Shown here: positions 51,885-61,192 of the stretch, piece after piece
How the letters are laid out: every line of letters starts with the position of its first letter
How positions within the stretch are numbered: position 1 is the first letter of the stretch
DNA from: JAAELZ01 sp965237485
GTDB lineage: Bacteria; Pseudomonadota; Gammaproteobacteria; Arenicellales; Poriferihabitantaceae
Assembly: GCA_965237485.1 (NCBI GenBank)
Contig: CBDEFQ010000006.1
Span: forward strand, 124,001-188,000
Direction: 5' to 3'
Length of the DNA stretch: 64,000 nucleotides
Notes under the pieces: model-generated
What the model was told of the DNA's origin: nothing
The model's database searches: none
Seen by the model: only the letters and a program-made list of their open reading frames with translations
Made by a program: the position numbers and the translations under genes

Positions 51885-54290
51885 TTGACTACTGAAAAAA
51901 AATCTAAAGCGACCACCTTACCCGTGCTTCCATTGCGAGATGTTGTGGTTTTTCCTCACATGGTCATTCCTCTTTTTGTGGGGCGAGAAAAATCAATAAA
52001 GGCTTTGGAGAAAGCCATGGAAGAGAGCAAGCAAATATTCTTAGTAGCGCAGCATGATGCGACTGACGATGACCCTGGTCCAAGTTTGATTTATGACTTT
52101 GGTGCCGTTGCCAATATCCTGCAAATGCTTAAGTTGCCTGATGGCACGGTAAAAGTGCTGGTGGAAGGCGCGCGCCGCGCGCAGGTATTGCGTTATGTCG
52201 AAGAGGAGTTCTTAAGTGCCGAGATTGTGCACAAGGAAGAAAATGAATTGGATGACCGCGAAGGCCAAGTGTTGGTGCGGGCAGTAAATGAGACCTTTGA
52301 AAAGTATGTCAAACTCAATTCAAAAATCCCATCAGAAGTACTTACATCGATCGCTTCCATAGGTGATGGAGGCAGAATGGCAGATACCATCGCTGCGCAT
52401 TTGAATGTGAAAAACCAAGACAAACAAACGATATTGTCTTTCGTCGACCCAGCGGATCGTTTGGAATATATATTGAACCTGATGGAAAATGAGATCGATT
52501 TGCTCAAGGTGGAAAAGCGAATTCGTGGCCGCGTTAAGAAGCAAATGGAAAAAAGCCAGCGAGAGTATTATTTGAATGAGCAGATGAAAGCGATTCAAAA
52601 AGAACTTGGCGACATGGAAGAAGGTGGAACAGAGATTGACGAGCTGACCCAAAAAATCAACCAATCTGGAATGCCAAAAGAGGTAGAAGAAAAAGCCCTA
52701 AAAGAGGTTGGCAAACTGAAGATGATGTCGCCGATGTCTGCTGAGGCTACTGTGCTGCGCAATTATTTAGATGTGTTATTAGAGGTTCCGTGGAAAAAAC
52801 GCACCCGAATGCTCAAAGACTTGGGCGCAGCCGAGAAAGTACTCGAAGCCGACCATTATGGTCTTGAAAAAGTTAAAGAACGCGTACTGGAGTACTTGGC
52901 CGTTCAAAAACGCTTAAAGAAAATTAAAGGTCCTATTCTGTGCCTTGTTGGCCCTCCAGGTGTAGGTAAAACTTCCTTAGGTAAGTCAATTGCACGTGCA
53001 ACAAACCGTAAATTTCAACGAATGTCTTTAGGGGGTGTGCGCGATGAGGCGGAGATTCGCGGTCACCGCCGTACTTATATAGGTGCGATGCCGGGTAAGA
53101 TTGTTCATCATCTAACCAAGGCCGGGGTCAAAAACCCAGTGATTATGCTGGACGAAGTTGACAAGATGGCGATGGACTTTCGCGGCGACCCCTCTTCTGC
53201 CTTATTAGAGGTGTTGGATCCTGAGCAAAATTATACTTTCAGCGATCATTACCTAGAAGTTGATACTGATTTATCAGAAGTCATGTTTATTGCCACGGCA
53301 AATACCTTGAACATCCCCAGTCCGTTGTTAGACCGTATGGAAGTCATTCATCTATCAGGCTATACCGAAGACGAGAAATTTAATATCGCTAAACGCTATT
53401 TGTTAGACAGAAAGCTAAAAGATAACGGTTTGAAAGACGGTGAGGTAAGTATAAATGATACGGGTCTATTAGAAATTATACGTGGGTATACCCGTGAAGC
53501 TGGTGTGCGTAGTTTAGAGCGCGAAATTTCAAAAATTTTCCGTAAGGTGGTAAAAAGCTTACTGCTGACAAAAATGAAAAGCGTAAAAGTGGCGCACAAA
53601 AATGTGAAAGACTTCTTGGGCGTAAGAAAGTTTCGCGACACTGAAATCGACGATGACGCGCAAGTAGGCCGAGTCAATGGCCTTGCTTGGACCAGTGTAG
53701 GGGGCGAACTCCTGACCATTGAAACTGCGGTTGTACCAGGTAAAGGCAAGCAGCAATTTACTGGTAAGTTGGGAGATGTCATGCAAGAATCTATTCAAGC
53801 TGCGATGACAGTGGTGCGGTCACGTTCTGCCCAGTGGGGAATTGATCCAGACTTTTATGAAAAGCACGACGTGCATATCCATGTACCAGATGGTGCTACA
53901 CCGAAGGACGGGCCTAGTGCGGGTGCTGCAATGTGTACGGCATTGGTATCAGCTTTAACAAAAATATCTATTAAGTCGGACGTGGCGATGACCGGTGAGA
54001 TCACCTTAAGGGGCGAAGTCACGGCTATTGGTGGGTTAAAAGAAAAGCTACTAGCTGCTTTAAGGGCTGGGGTTAAAACGGTGTTAATTCCTGAGGAAAA
54101 TGAGAAAGACCTACAAGAAATCCCAGAAAACGTGAAAGCAGGCCTTACGATAATTCCGGTTCGTTGGATTGATCAGGTAATGGATGTCGCTCTTACTGCA
54201 ACGTTGACCCCCTTACCAGAAGATGTGATAAGCAAGAAGAAAAGCACCAAGAAAAGTCAGGCTGACCCACAAGCGACCCTTAAACATTAA
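51885..54290 (+). CDS. lon: ATP-dependent protease Lon
   Basis: Degrades misfolded and regulatory proteins in the cytoplasm. The 801-residue protein has the N-terminal substrate-binding domain (LPVLPLRDVVVFPHMVIPLF), the AAA+ module with Walker A GPPGVGKTSLG near residue 360 and Walker B IMLDEVDKM, and the protease domain with the catalytic Ser in DGPSAGAAM (about residue 680) and Lys about 43 residues later. The start is TTG at 51885, with AGGA about 10 bases upstream; no in-frame ATG keeps the conserved N-terminus. hupB follows as in most gammaproteobacteria; clpX does not lie upstream. Confidence 0.96.
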   Translation: MTTEKKSKATTLPVLPLRDVVVFPHMVIPLFVGREKSIKALEKAMEESKQIFLVAQHDATDDDPGPSLIYDFGAVANILQMLKLPDGTVKVLVEGARRAQVLRYVEEEFLSAEIVHKEENELDDREGQVLVRAVNETFEKYVKLNSKIPSEVLTSIASIGDGGRMADTIAAHLNVKNQDKQTILSFVDPADRLEYILNLMENEIDLLKVEKRIRGRVKKQMEKSQREYYLNEQMKAIQKELGDMEEGGTEIDELTQKINQSGMPKEVEEKALKEVGKLKMMSPMSAEATVLRNYLDVLLEVPWKKRTRMLKDLGAAEKVLEADHYGLEKVKERVLEYLAVQKRLKKIKGPILCLVGPPGVGKTSLGKSIARATNRKFQRMSLGGVRDEAEIRGHRRTYIGAMPGKIVHHLTKAGVKNPVIMLDEVDKMAMDFRGDPSSALLEVLDPEQNYTFSDHYLEVDTDLSEVMFIATANTLNIPSPLLDRMEVIHLSGYTEDEKFNIAKRYLLDRKLKDNGLKDGEVSINDTGLLEIIRGYTREAGVRSLEREISKIFRKVVKSLLLTKMKSVKVAHKNVKDFLGVRKFRDTEIDDDAQVGRVNGLAWTSVGGELLTIETAVVPGKGKQQFTGKLGDVMQESIQAAMTVVRSRSAQWGIDPDFYEKHDVHIHVPDGATPKDGPSAGAAMCTALVSALTKISIKSDVAMTGEITLRGEVTAIGGLKEKLLAALRAGVKTVLIPEENEKDLQEIPENVKAGLTIIPVRWIDQVMDVALTATLTPLPEDVISKKKSTKKSQADPQATLKH

Positions 54291-54537
54291 TTAACAATCC
54301 TAAAAGAGACTTTTTTGCGATTAATTGCGAATTAAATTTAAAGATCGCTTAACATCATCGGCGCGGCTAAGTAGAATACAGGCCACGCCAGACTTACAGA
54401 AAATATGGGAGGGGCGATCGTTGTTGAGAAAAACAAGAACCCGAGTTATAAAGGTCATTGTCAAGAACAGGATATCAATTCAGGGCACTCTAGCCTGAGA
54501 AAATAAACTTTTTTCTAACTTACTATAGGAAACAATT

Positions 54538-54810
54538 ATGAACAAATCAGAATTAATCGAAGCAGTAGCGGGTTCAGCGGACTTAACTAAAGCAGATGCT
54601 GGTCGCGCAGTAGACGCTGTATTTTCTTCAATTGAAGGTGCGCTATCTAGGGGCGATTCACTTTCATTAGTTGGCTTTGGAACGTTCTCTATATCGCACC
54701 GTGCTGCTCGCGCTGGACGTAACCCACGTACCGGCGAAACCATCCAAATAAAAGCTGCAAATTTACCCAAATTTAAGGCTAGAAAAGGCCTAAAAGACGC
54801 AGTAAACTAG
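54538..54810 (+). CDS. hupB: DNA-binding protein HU-beta
   Basis: A 90-residue histone-like nucleoid protein. It begins MNKSELIEAVA and has the DNA-binding arm signature GFGTFSISHRAARAGRNPRT, ending FKARKGLKDAVN. The ribosome site TAGGAAA precedes the ATG. It follows lon and precedes two tRNA genes, a conserved arrangement; the ppiD gene that often follows is displaced by the accessory region. Confidence 0.96.
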   Translation: MNKSELIEAVAGSADLTKADAGRAVDAVFSSIEGALSRGDSLSLVGFGTFSISHRAARAGRNPRTGETIQIKAANLPKFKARKGLKDAVN

Positions 54811-54850
54811 CGCGCTTTTCGGGGTTGGCCTAGGCGGCTAGCCTCGATCT

Positions 54851-54926
54851 GGGTGCTTAGCTCAGCTGGGAGAGCATCGCCCTTACAAGGCGAGGGTCGG
54901 GGGTTCGATCCCCTCAGCACCCACCA
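54851..54926 (+). tRNA. tRNA-Val (anticodon TAC)
   Basis: A complete cloverleaf of 76 bases with encoded CCA. The acceptor stem pairs GGGTGCT with AGCACCC, the anticodon loop CTTACAA carries TAC, and the T loop GGTTCGATCC is canonical. It lies 40 bases after hupB. Confidence 0.97.
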
Positions 54927-54940
54927 TTTCTTATGATTTC

Positions 54941-55017
54941 GGAGCGGTAGTTCAGTTGGTTAGAATACCGGCCTGTCACGCCGGTGGTCGCGGGTTCGAG
55001 TCCCGTCCGCTCCGCCA
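54941..55017 (+). tRNA. tRNA-Asp (anticodon GTC)
   Basis: A complete cloverleaf of 77 bases with encoded CCA. The acceptor stem pairs GGAGCGG with CCGCTCC, the anticodon loop CTGTCAC carries GTC, and the T loop GGTTCGAGTCC is canonical. It begins 14 bases after tRNA-Val and marks the left border of the accessory region. Confidence 0.97.
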
Positions 55018-55030
55018 TTTATTATATGGT

Positions 55031-55066
55031 AAAACCCTTTTAAATGTAGGTTTGAGAGGGTTTTTT
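55031..55066 (+). terminator. Rho-independent terminator after the tRNA pair
   Basis: An 8-bp stem AAAACCCT / AGGGTTTT with an 18-base loop is followed by further T residues. It is placed 13 bases after tRNA-Asp and would end the hupB-tRNA or tRNA transcript. Confidence 0.75.
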
Positions 55067-55250
55067 AATTTATAAAGCTAAAAAATATACCAGAACGTAT
55101 ACCAGTTGGTATTTACTGTCTTTTAGAAATCCAGTCTTGGACTTCGTTTAATTTCCACCCCACCGTGTTGCCACCTAAGCTAACTCGTTTAGGAAACTCA
55201 TTCTTGTTTTCCATGCGCCATAGTGTTGTGCGAGATAATCCTGTTGTTTT

Positions 55251-56521
55251 CACTGCTGTCCCGTTAACACTAAAGAAACAGGCCTGATTTTCTCTCAATT
55301 TGATAAAATACGTTTAGCGATAAACCGTTGAATCAAATAGGAAAATCAGACCATGTCACATTGTAATACCGTTCTAAATCAAATACTCAAAATTGTTCCG
55401 AGACATGAATTCGAGGCACTCGCAATTCAACATCATTCGGGGCGTTCATTCCGCAGAGCGTCTCGTTGGTCACAGTTCGTGAGCCTGACTATAGCTCAAT
55501 TGACTGGCCGTCATAGCTTGCGTGATATTGTTGATAATGTCAGCGCTCAATCACACCGCTTGTATCATCTTGGTAGTGCCGTGTTAACGCGGTCCAATCT
55601 TTCACGCATCAATGAGAACAAGCCTTCGAGCCTTTATGAAGCGCTATTCTCTCAATTACTCAAGCGCTGTCAGAGCAAAACGCCAGGGCATAACTTTCGT
55701 TTCAAGAATCCCCTGTATTCGCTGGACTCATCTACCATTGATCTGTTATCGGTTTTCCCATGGGCAGACTTTCGATCAACTAAAGGGGCAATCAAACTGC
55801 ATGTAGGCCTGAATCATGATGGTTACTTACCTGAGTTTGTTAATATCACCGAGGGTAAATGTGCTGATGTTACTGCAGGCAGGAAAGTAGCTTTCCCGAA
55901 AGGCAGCATTGTAGTTATTGACCGTGGATACAACGACTATGCTTGGTATAAGCAATTGAATGACAAGGGAATATACTTTGTCACACGATTAAAGAAGAAT
56001 GCTGCATACCGCCTTATCAAGCGACATAGTGTACGCAAGGGAACGGGACTTAGCAGTGATCAAACGATTGAATTCACGGGGGTCAAAGCAGCAAAGGAGT
56101 GTTCGATTCGATTACGCCGTATTGGTTATCGCGATGCCACTACAGGCAAGCATTATGTGTTTTTAACCAACCACTTTAAGCTCAGTGCTCAAACTATCGC
56201 CGATATTTATAAAGCCAGATGGCAGGTGGAATTATTCTTCAAGTGGATCAAGCAGAACTTAAAGGTGAAGTCATTTATCGGCACCAGCAAGAACGCAGTA
56301 TTGACCCAAATATGGATTGCGTTATGTATTTACCTAATACTGATGTTCATCAAATTGCAGTCGAAGGCGGGCAAAACGATGCAACAAATATTGAGGGTAT
56401 TGCAGCTTAATTTGTTTGAAAAACGTGATTTAATGGCACTGTTGCGAGGGAACCCGATGCATCACCCAAACCTTAACCCTAATCAATTTTCGTTGCTGTG
56501 AAAGTTAACGGGACAGCAGTG
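55251..56521. mobile_element. IS4-family element
   Basis: A 1271-bp element with perfect 18-bp inverted ends CACTGCTGTCCCGTTAAC, flanked by a 9-bp target duplication TGTTGTTTT (55242-55250 and 56522-56530). It interrupts an alpA gene. The perfect ends and duplication and an intact transposase mark a recent insertion. Confidence 0.93.
55353..56501 (+). CDS. IS4-family transposase
   Basis: A 382-residue DDE transposase, apparently intact. An N-terminal DUF4372-like region (about residues 5-75) precedes the catalytic domain: first Asp in YSLDSSTIDLL, second in VVIDRGYND and the IS4 signature Y-x2-R-x3-E-x6-K in YKARWQVELFFKWIKQ. It most resembles the IS4Sa-type group. It is the single gene of the element. 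Confidence 0.92.
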   Translation: MSHCNTVLNQILKIVPRHEFEALAIQHHSGRSFRRASRWSQFVSLTIAQLTGRHSLRDIVDNVSAQSHRLYHLGSAVLTRSNLSRINENKPSSLYEALFSQLLKRCQSKTPGHNFRFKNPLYSLDSSTIDLLSVFPWADFRSTKGAIKLHVGLNHDGYLPEFVNITEGKCADVTAGRKVAFPKGSIVVIDRGYNDYAWYKQLNDKGIYFVTRLKKNAAYRLIKRHSVRKGTGLSSDQTIEFTGVKAAKECSIRLRRIGYRDATTGKHYVFLTNHFKLSAQTIADIYKARWQVELFFKWIKQNLKVKSFIGTSKNAVLTQIWIALCIYLILMFIKLQSKAGKTMQQILRVLQLNLFEKRDLMALLRGNPMHHPNLNPNQFSLL

Positions 56522-56759
56522 TGTTGTTTTATGAACCTCTTTCGCTCGAATGATTCTATCTGGTCTATTTGAAGATGGTGTTTGTTGGACGTGGTGACCT
56601 GTGACGTTATCCATTAGAAAACTCAGCAGTTGATAGCCAAAGATGTTGAACAGCGTGCAAAAATGAACAGTTTCGTGGGTGATCAGCGTACAAAACTGAA
56701 CACCTTTATTGTTAACTGTCTCGGAGCCATTAATCCGAGGAAACTGTCAGGTGATTTGT

Positions 56760-58259
56760 ATGCCTATATGTACCAAGATACGACGTTTGTGTTTAGTAGA
56801 AGGTCGCAAAGTAAGCGAGGTGTCGCGTGAATTCAATTTATCACGCACCACTATTTATAAATATTTAAACAACGCGCCAAGCGAACCTGAATATCAGCGG
56901 TCGGTGCCAATAGTCTGTCCGAAGCTGGATAAGTTCAAACCTCAGTTGATCAATTTGCTTGAAGTGGACGCAGCTCGCTCAGTGCGAGAAAGACGTAATG
57001 CAGTTCAACTGTATGAAGAGATTGAGTTGCAAGGGTATCGAGGGGCTTATGACAGCGTTCAACGGTTTGTCAAAGCGTGGAAGGATCACTCGCGGTCATG
57101 TATTAAACAAGCATCTGTGCCATTGGTTTTTGCACCAGGTGAAGCCTGTCAGTTTGATTGGTCACATGAACAAGTCATTCTGGGTGGGTTTGGTGTCAAG
57201 ATCAAACTAGCCCACTTTCGTTTATGTCATTCGCGTAAATCATATCTTAGGGCCTATCCCAGAGAAACACAGGAGAGGGTGTTTGATGCACATATTCGGG
57301 CGTTTGATTTCTTTGAGGGCTTCCCTCAGAAGATGATATACGATCACCCTAAGACCATAGTCAGTGCATTGTTTAAGGGTAAGCGGCGTGAGTTTAATCG
57401 CCGCTTTCTAAGCCGGATGAATCATTATCTGATTGAACCGATTGCCTGTACACCGGCAGCGGGTTGGGAGAAAGGCCAGGTTGAACGTCAGGTCGGTGTT
57501 ATGCGCCAAAGGCTGTTTGTTCCACGGGTGCGCTTTGCTGCTTTAGATGAATTAAACCAATGGCTGGAGCAACGTTGTGCTCGACTTGGTGAACGCCCAC
57601 ACCCGACTGACAAATCAAGACTAATTGATGAAGTGTTTGCCGAGGAGCAGCCGAGCTTACGTCCCGCGATGGTAGCCTTTGATGGATATTATGAGCGTTT
57701 GGCGCGTGTGCATAAAACCTGTGTGGTGCACTACGACCGCAATCAATACTCCGTACCCTGTCGGTATGTTGACCAAGCTGTTTCTGTTAGAGCCTATGCA
57801 GATAGGATTAAAGTCGTGGTTGACGATGTGGAAGTGACTTCACATGCTCGCTGTTTCGGTCGTCATCAAATGATCTTTGATCCTTGGCATTATCTGCCCG
57901 TACTGGAGATTAAACCTGGCGCATTACGCAATGGCGCACCGTTTGTTGATTGGGATTTACCCAAGGCGCGGCTAACACTCAAAAAACAGTACCTCAAACG
58001 TGATGGCGGTGACCGAGAGTTTGTACCATTGTTACTATTGATTCACCAGCATGGCTTGGAAACAGTCACGGTGGCCTGTGAGCGGGCATTAGATGCCAAT
58101 ACGACTCAGCTATCAGTCATTACCAATTTGGTGCATCGGTTAACGGAACCTGATTCGGCCCAAGTGATGACAATTACCAATGCGCCTGTATTAGCTGTCC
58201 CCTCGGCAGCGAACGTGACCCGCTATGACCCGCTGTGCGCGGAGGTGAGCCATGCTTGA
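56760..58259 (+). CDS. istA: IS21-family transposase IstA
   Basis: A 499-residue transposase with an N-terminal helix-turn-helix (KVSEVSREFNLSRTTIYKYL) and an integrase core: first Asp in CQFDWSHEQV, second in MIYDHPKT, Glu in GWEKGQVERQVG. The start at ATG 56760 keeps the IRRLCLVEGRKVSEVSREF helix. The frame overlaps istB by 8 bases. The protein looks complete, but the partner ATPase is damaged. Confidence 0.88.
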   Translation: MPICTKIRRLCLVEGRKVSEVSREFNLSRTTIYKYLNNAPSEPEYQRSVPIVCPKLDKFKPQLINLLEVDAARSVRERRNAVQLYEEIELQGYRGAYDSVQRFVKAWKDHSRSCIKQASVPLVFAPGEACQFDWSHEQVILGGFGVKIKLAHFRLCHSRKSYLRAYPRETQERVFDAHIRAFDFFEGFPQKMIYDHPKTIVSALFKGKRREFNRRFLSRMNHYLIEPIACTPAAGWEKGQVERQVGVMRQRLFVPRVRFAALDELNQWLEQRCARLGERPHPTDKSRLIDEVFAEEQPSLRPAMVAFDGYYERLARVHKTCVVHYDRNQYSVPCRYVDQAVSVRAYADRIKVVVDDVEVTSHARCFGRHQMIFDPWHYLPVLEIKPGALRNGAPFVDWDLPKARLTLKKQYLKRDGGDREFVPLLLLIHQHGLETVTVACERALDANTTQLSVITNLVHRLTEPDSAQVMTITNAPVLAVPSAANVTRYDPLCAEVSHA

Positions 58260-58982
58260 ACTTGTTGATGATCTTAAAGCCCTTAAACTACACGGTACGG
58301 CACCATGCTTACCTGAGTTGATAGATTCGCCTCGTTCTAAAGTAACGTTGCAATCTGGGTTAATTAAATTGATGGATGCCGAGCGAACGGACCGAGAAGT
58401 GAGGTGGCTAAATTCCCTCATCACCGTGATTTACAGCAATTTGACTTTACCCAGAGCGAAGTTGAACCCGCGCTCATCGAGGATTTGTCTCAGGCTGACT
58501 ATATGGACAGAGCCCATAACCTCATCTTTGTCGGTGGCACTGGAACAGGCAAAACCCATTTAGCTACGGCCTTAGGCATTAAAGCCATTCATTCAGGTCA
58601 TCGGGTTCGGTTTTACAATGTGGTGGACCTGGTTAATCTGCTGATCAAAGAACAGCAGGATGAGAAGCAGGGGCGGCTAGCACGAATTATGCAACCGTTA
58701 GATGCGGTGATATTCGATGAGCTGGGATATTTACCCTTCCCCGCATCGGGTGGCGCACTATTATTCCACCTGATCAGCAAGCTATACGAGAAAACCTCCA
58801 TCGTGTTTACCACCAAGCTTAATGTCAGTGAATGGGTGCAGGTATTTGGCGACGAGAAAATGACCACGGCTTTGCTCGACAGAGTGACTCATCATTGCTC
58901 AATTATTGAAACGGGTAACGACTCATATCGATTCAAGCAGTCTAGCACTAAAGCAAAGCTCAAGACTGTCACTAAAAAATAA
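58252..58982 (+). pseudogene. istB: IS21-family helper ATPase IstB, internal deletion with frameshift
   Basis: The first frame encodes the normal IstB N-terminus (MLELVDDLKALKLHGTAPCL to AERTDREVR) and then loses frame at about 58403. The second frame encodes AKFPHHRDLQQFDFTQSEVE and the AAA+ core with Walker A GGTGTGKTHLA and Walker B AVIFDELGYLPF. About ten codons joining the two (commonly a short NYQMKxAKFP-type link) are missing. A truncated ATPase could start at ATG 58404, but without the N-terminal IstA-contact region. The element is probably immobile. Confidence 0.82.
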
Positions 58983-59166
58983 CATCGCAAGAAAGCAGGA
59001 TTGATTCATCAACTCAAGTTTCGCTACGCTTCACTTGAGTTGATGATAAAGAAATATTATTGTATTTAATTGTTCAGTTTTACTCGCTGACAGGTGTCTA
59101 GTTTTAAACGCTGATTGACAGCCTTGTGGACGGCGTTGCGTATTAGGAACGGCAATGGCGCTTAAT

Positions 59167-60863
59167 CCTAAAAAACGCAGTTAAAGCCTCTCCAATGAGG
59201 CCAACATAAACAACCCTTCCATCGTCGCTACTGCCTCCGAGACACTTTAGCCAAGTAAACAGCGGTCATCTGGCGGTTGAAGAATCGTTCCACCAAGATA
59301 TTTCTTCATCGCCTCGCTTAGAATGCGGCACCAAACTTGCGCCACGCTCAACTGCGGCGCAATCGCCTTCAATGAATTAAAGACGTGTTGTATTTGGTCA
59401 AACGTGTCGCGAATTAAGTCGGCCTTGGCGTGCGTGCTAGTAATCGTCATAGTCTTTTTCCGCCCCGATTCAGTAACGCGCCCCACCGAACTCAGTAATA
59501 GCGGTCGACTAGTAATCGCTTCCATATGTTTGTCTGGGTTAGCCAGCCTAGTGAATATATTCCACCCGTTATAAATCAAGGCAATGATCCGCGCTATAAA
59601 GCGACAGGGCTTGATATCGGCGGTAGTAAACCCGCCCCAACCCCAATGGTTCTTGATTTCATCAAAATTGTTTTCGCAGTCGGCTCGATCTCGATAATGT
59701 TGGACGATGCTAATCACCTCATCGTCTAATGAGGTGACCAGAACAGCGTATTCAAACGCGCGAATATCATCCGCTTCTTGCAAAAAACCAAAGCTCTGCT
59801 GGCCTTGACTTTTCTCTTCCAATACCAGCAGCGCGTCCTTTGCTAAACGACGACGAACGATTACCACGCGCCGATGATCGTTCCACGCAGCCAACTTCAA
59901 ACAACTTTCTTTGGCTTCCCAGCCATCGATAACATAATCCCAGCCCGACACGCTATGCTGCTGCTGTATCAGTTGCTTAACGTACTTAGACTTCCACAAG
60001 TAATTGACGCCTCTTTGTTCTGCAGCGCTCATCACATCCTGGGTACCCCAGTCACAATCGCCTCGAATAAAGTGCGGCCAAGATGAACGTGGCAATCGAT
60101 CCAACAGCTCCCATAGACCCGGCGAAGAATGACTAGCAGCTACCTCAGTGCCAGACTTGACCTCAACATCCAATACAAGACGAAGATTGACAATCATATA
60201 GGTGTGATACGTGTGCGAGGGCCGGCCAGGTTTGTGTGGATTATAGCCAACCTTGGCACCTTCTTGATGACCGTATAGCGGTTTAACCGTTACGTCACAA
60301 TCCAATATCCATGGCTGTGTGAGCAAGGGCTCGTAGCAACGCTGCAAATGAGTTTGTAGCCAGGCTATACCTTGTTCCTCATCCATCTTCTTCAGCGCAC
60401 GGCGCGCCGAATCGTCGCTAACCGCTTTGGTCATTCCAAGCATTTTGGTGTTGATACGATCGCCCATTAAGCTGGCCATGTGTGCGTAGCGATTGTGACC
60501 CGAGAGAACAGACAACAAAAATGAGCCCAACACATTGATCTTTTCAGGTGCGTTATTGCTTCGATATTCCAATGGGCAACTGCTCACCCATGGCTTAAAC
60601 AGACCACCAAGTTTTAAATATTGAATGAAAAAAGGCAACGGTCCTATGGGCGTTACTGCCGCTGACGGATCCCATTCAACGTGAATTTTTCCATCGAACG
60701 TTTCAGTCGATAATAAGGTGGAAACAGCGTTTGAAACCTCCGGTTTTAGCGCACCCTCTGGGTGAAAGGATTTATCTTTGACGACCATGGTGTTTCTCCT
60801 TTTAATTCAATTGATTGCAACGATAATACATCCGTTAGTGGAGGTTCAACTGATTTTTCTAGG
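59167..60863. mobile_element. IS1380-family element
   Basis: A 1697-bp element inserted in the IS256 remnant. The right end is the complement of CCTAGAAAAATCAGTTGAAC and the left end is CCTAAAAAACGCAGTTAAAG. It is flanked by a 5-bp duplication TTAAT (59162-59166 and 60864-60868), and removing it restores the IS256 sequence GCGCTTAATGAAGCCGAGG. Its ends match those of the two MITE A copies. Confidence 0.92.
59247..60788 (-). CDS. IS1380-family transposase
   Basis: A 513-residue DDE transposase that appears intact. The family signature is YRDRADCENNFDEIKNHWGW near residue 395, with earlier acidic catalytic residues in WILDCDVTVKPLYG and FIRGDCDWGTQ. The single gene fills the element. It is the candidate enzyme for mobilising the MITE A copies at 4-164 and 20280-20442. 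Confidence 0.9.
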   Translation of the reverse strand: MVVKDKSFHPEGALKPEVSNAVSTLLSTETFDGKIHVEWDPSAAVTPIGPLPFFIQYLKLGGLFKPWVSSCPLEYRSNNAPEKINVLGSFLLSVLSGHNRYAHMASLMGDRINTKMLGMTKAVSDDSARRALKKMDEEQGIAWLQTHLQRCYEPLLTQPWILDCDVTVKPLYGHQEGAKVGYNPHKPGRPSHTYHTYMIVNLRLVLDVEVKSGTEVAASHSSPGLWELLDRLPRSSWPHFIRGDCDWGTQDVMSAAEQRGVNYLWKSKYVKQLIQQQHSVSGWDYVIDGWEAKESCLKLAAWNDHRRVVIVRRRLAKDALLVLEEKSQGQQSFGFLQEADDIRAFEYAVLVTSLDDEVISIVQHYRDRADCENNFDEIKNHWGWGGFTTADIKPCRFIARIIALIYNGWNIFTRLANPDKHMEAITSRPLLLSSVGRVTESGRKKTMTITSTHAKADLIRDTFDQIQHVFNSLKAIAPQLSVAQVWCRILSEAMKKYLGGTILQPPDDRCLLG

Positions 60864-61192
60864 TTAATGAAGCCGAGGTTAACTGGCGAGAGTTCCTCAA
60901 AGGCTTGGTTGACCGGGGCATACATGGTATTGAGTTTATTGTCAGTGATGATCACAGTGGCTTAAAAGCCGCTAGAAAGGCAGTGTTCCCAGGTATACCT
61001 TGGCAGCGTTGCCAGTTTCATCTGGCGCAGAATGCAATGCATCATGCCCCCAATCACAAGATCAAGCAGCGCATTGGTGGTGAGCTGCGTAGTGTTTGGA
61101 ATGCACCCAATATGGCAGCTGCTCAGGCTAATCATCGATATATCGTGTGGAACGACAATGAGTCAACTTGCTAGACAAAAAGTCCATACCAA

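Larger units (their letters stand above)
55113..56614 (-). pseudogene. alpA: AlpA-type excisionase/regulator split by an IS4 element
   Basis: The 3' part (55113-55250) encodes TTGLSRTTLWRMENKNEF and the rest of an AlpA helix-turn-helix. The 5' part lies beyond the IS at 56522-56614 and starts at ATG 56612-56614, encoding PDRIIRAKEVHKTT. Removing the IS (55251-56521) and one copy of the 9-bp duplication rejoins both halves in frame into a protein of about 73 residues: HKTTGLSRTTLWRMENK is the rebuilt junction. AlpA proteins control excision or expression of prophages and islands. With the tRNA-Asp gene next door this suggests an island inserted at the tRNA; no integrase is in the window. Confidence 0.85.
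56644..59120. mobile_element. IS21-family element
   Basis: About 2477 bp. Both ends hold two repeats of the IS21 kind: at the left TGTTGAACAGCGTGCAAAAA and CAGCGTACAAAACTGAACA, at the right the complements of TGTCAATCAGCGTTTAAAAC and CAGCGAGTAAAACTGAACA. The left flank is the region upstream of alpA, while the right flank is IS256 sequence cut off within its transposase gene. No target duplication is seen, so insertion was followed by a deletion or rearrangement. Confidence 0.85.

Noticed and set aside
60905..61174. Intact 89-residue protein at the right of the IS1380 element
   Set aside because: It is an internally deleted fragment of the IS256 transposase, matching the copy at 28825-29944.
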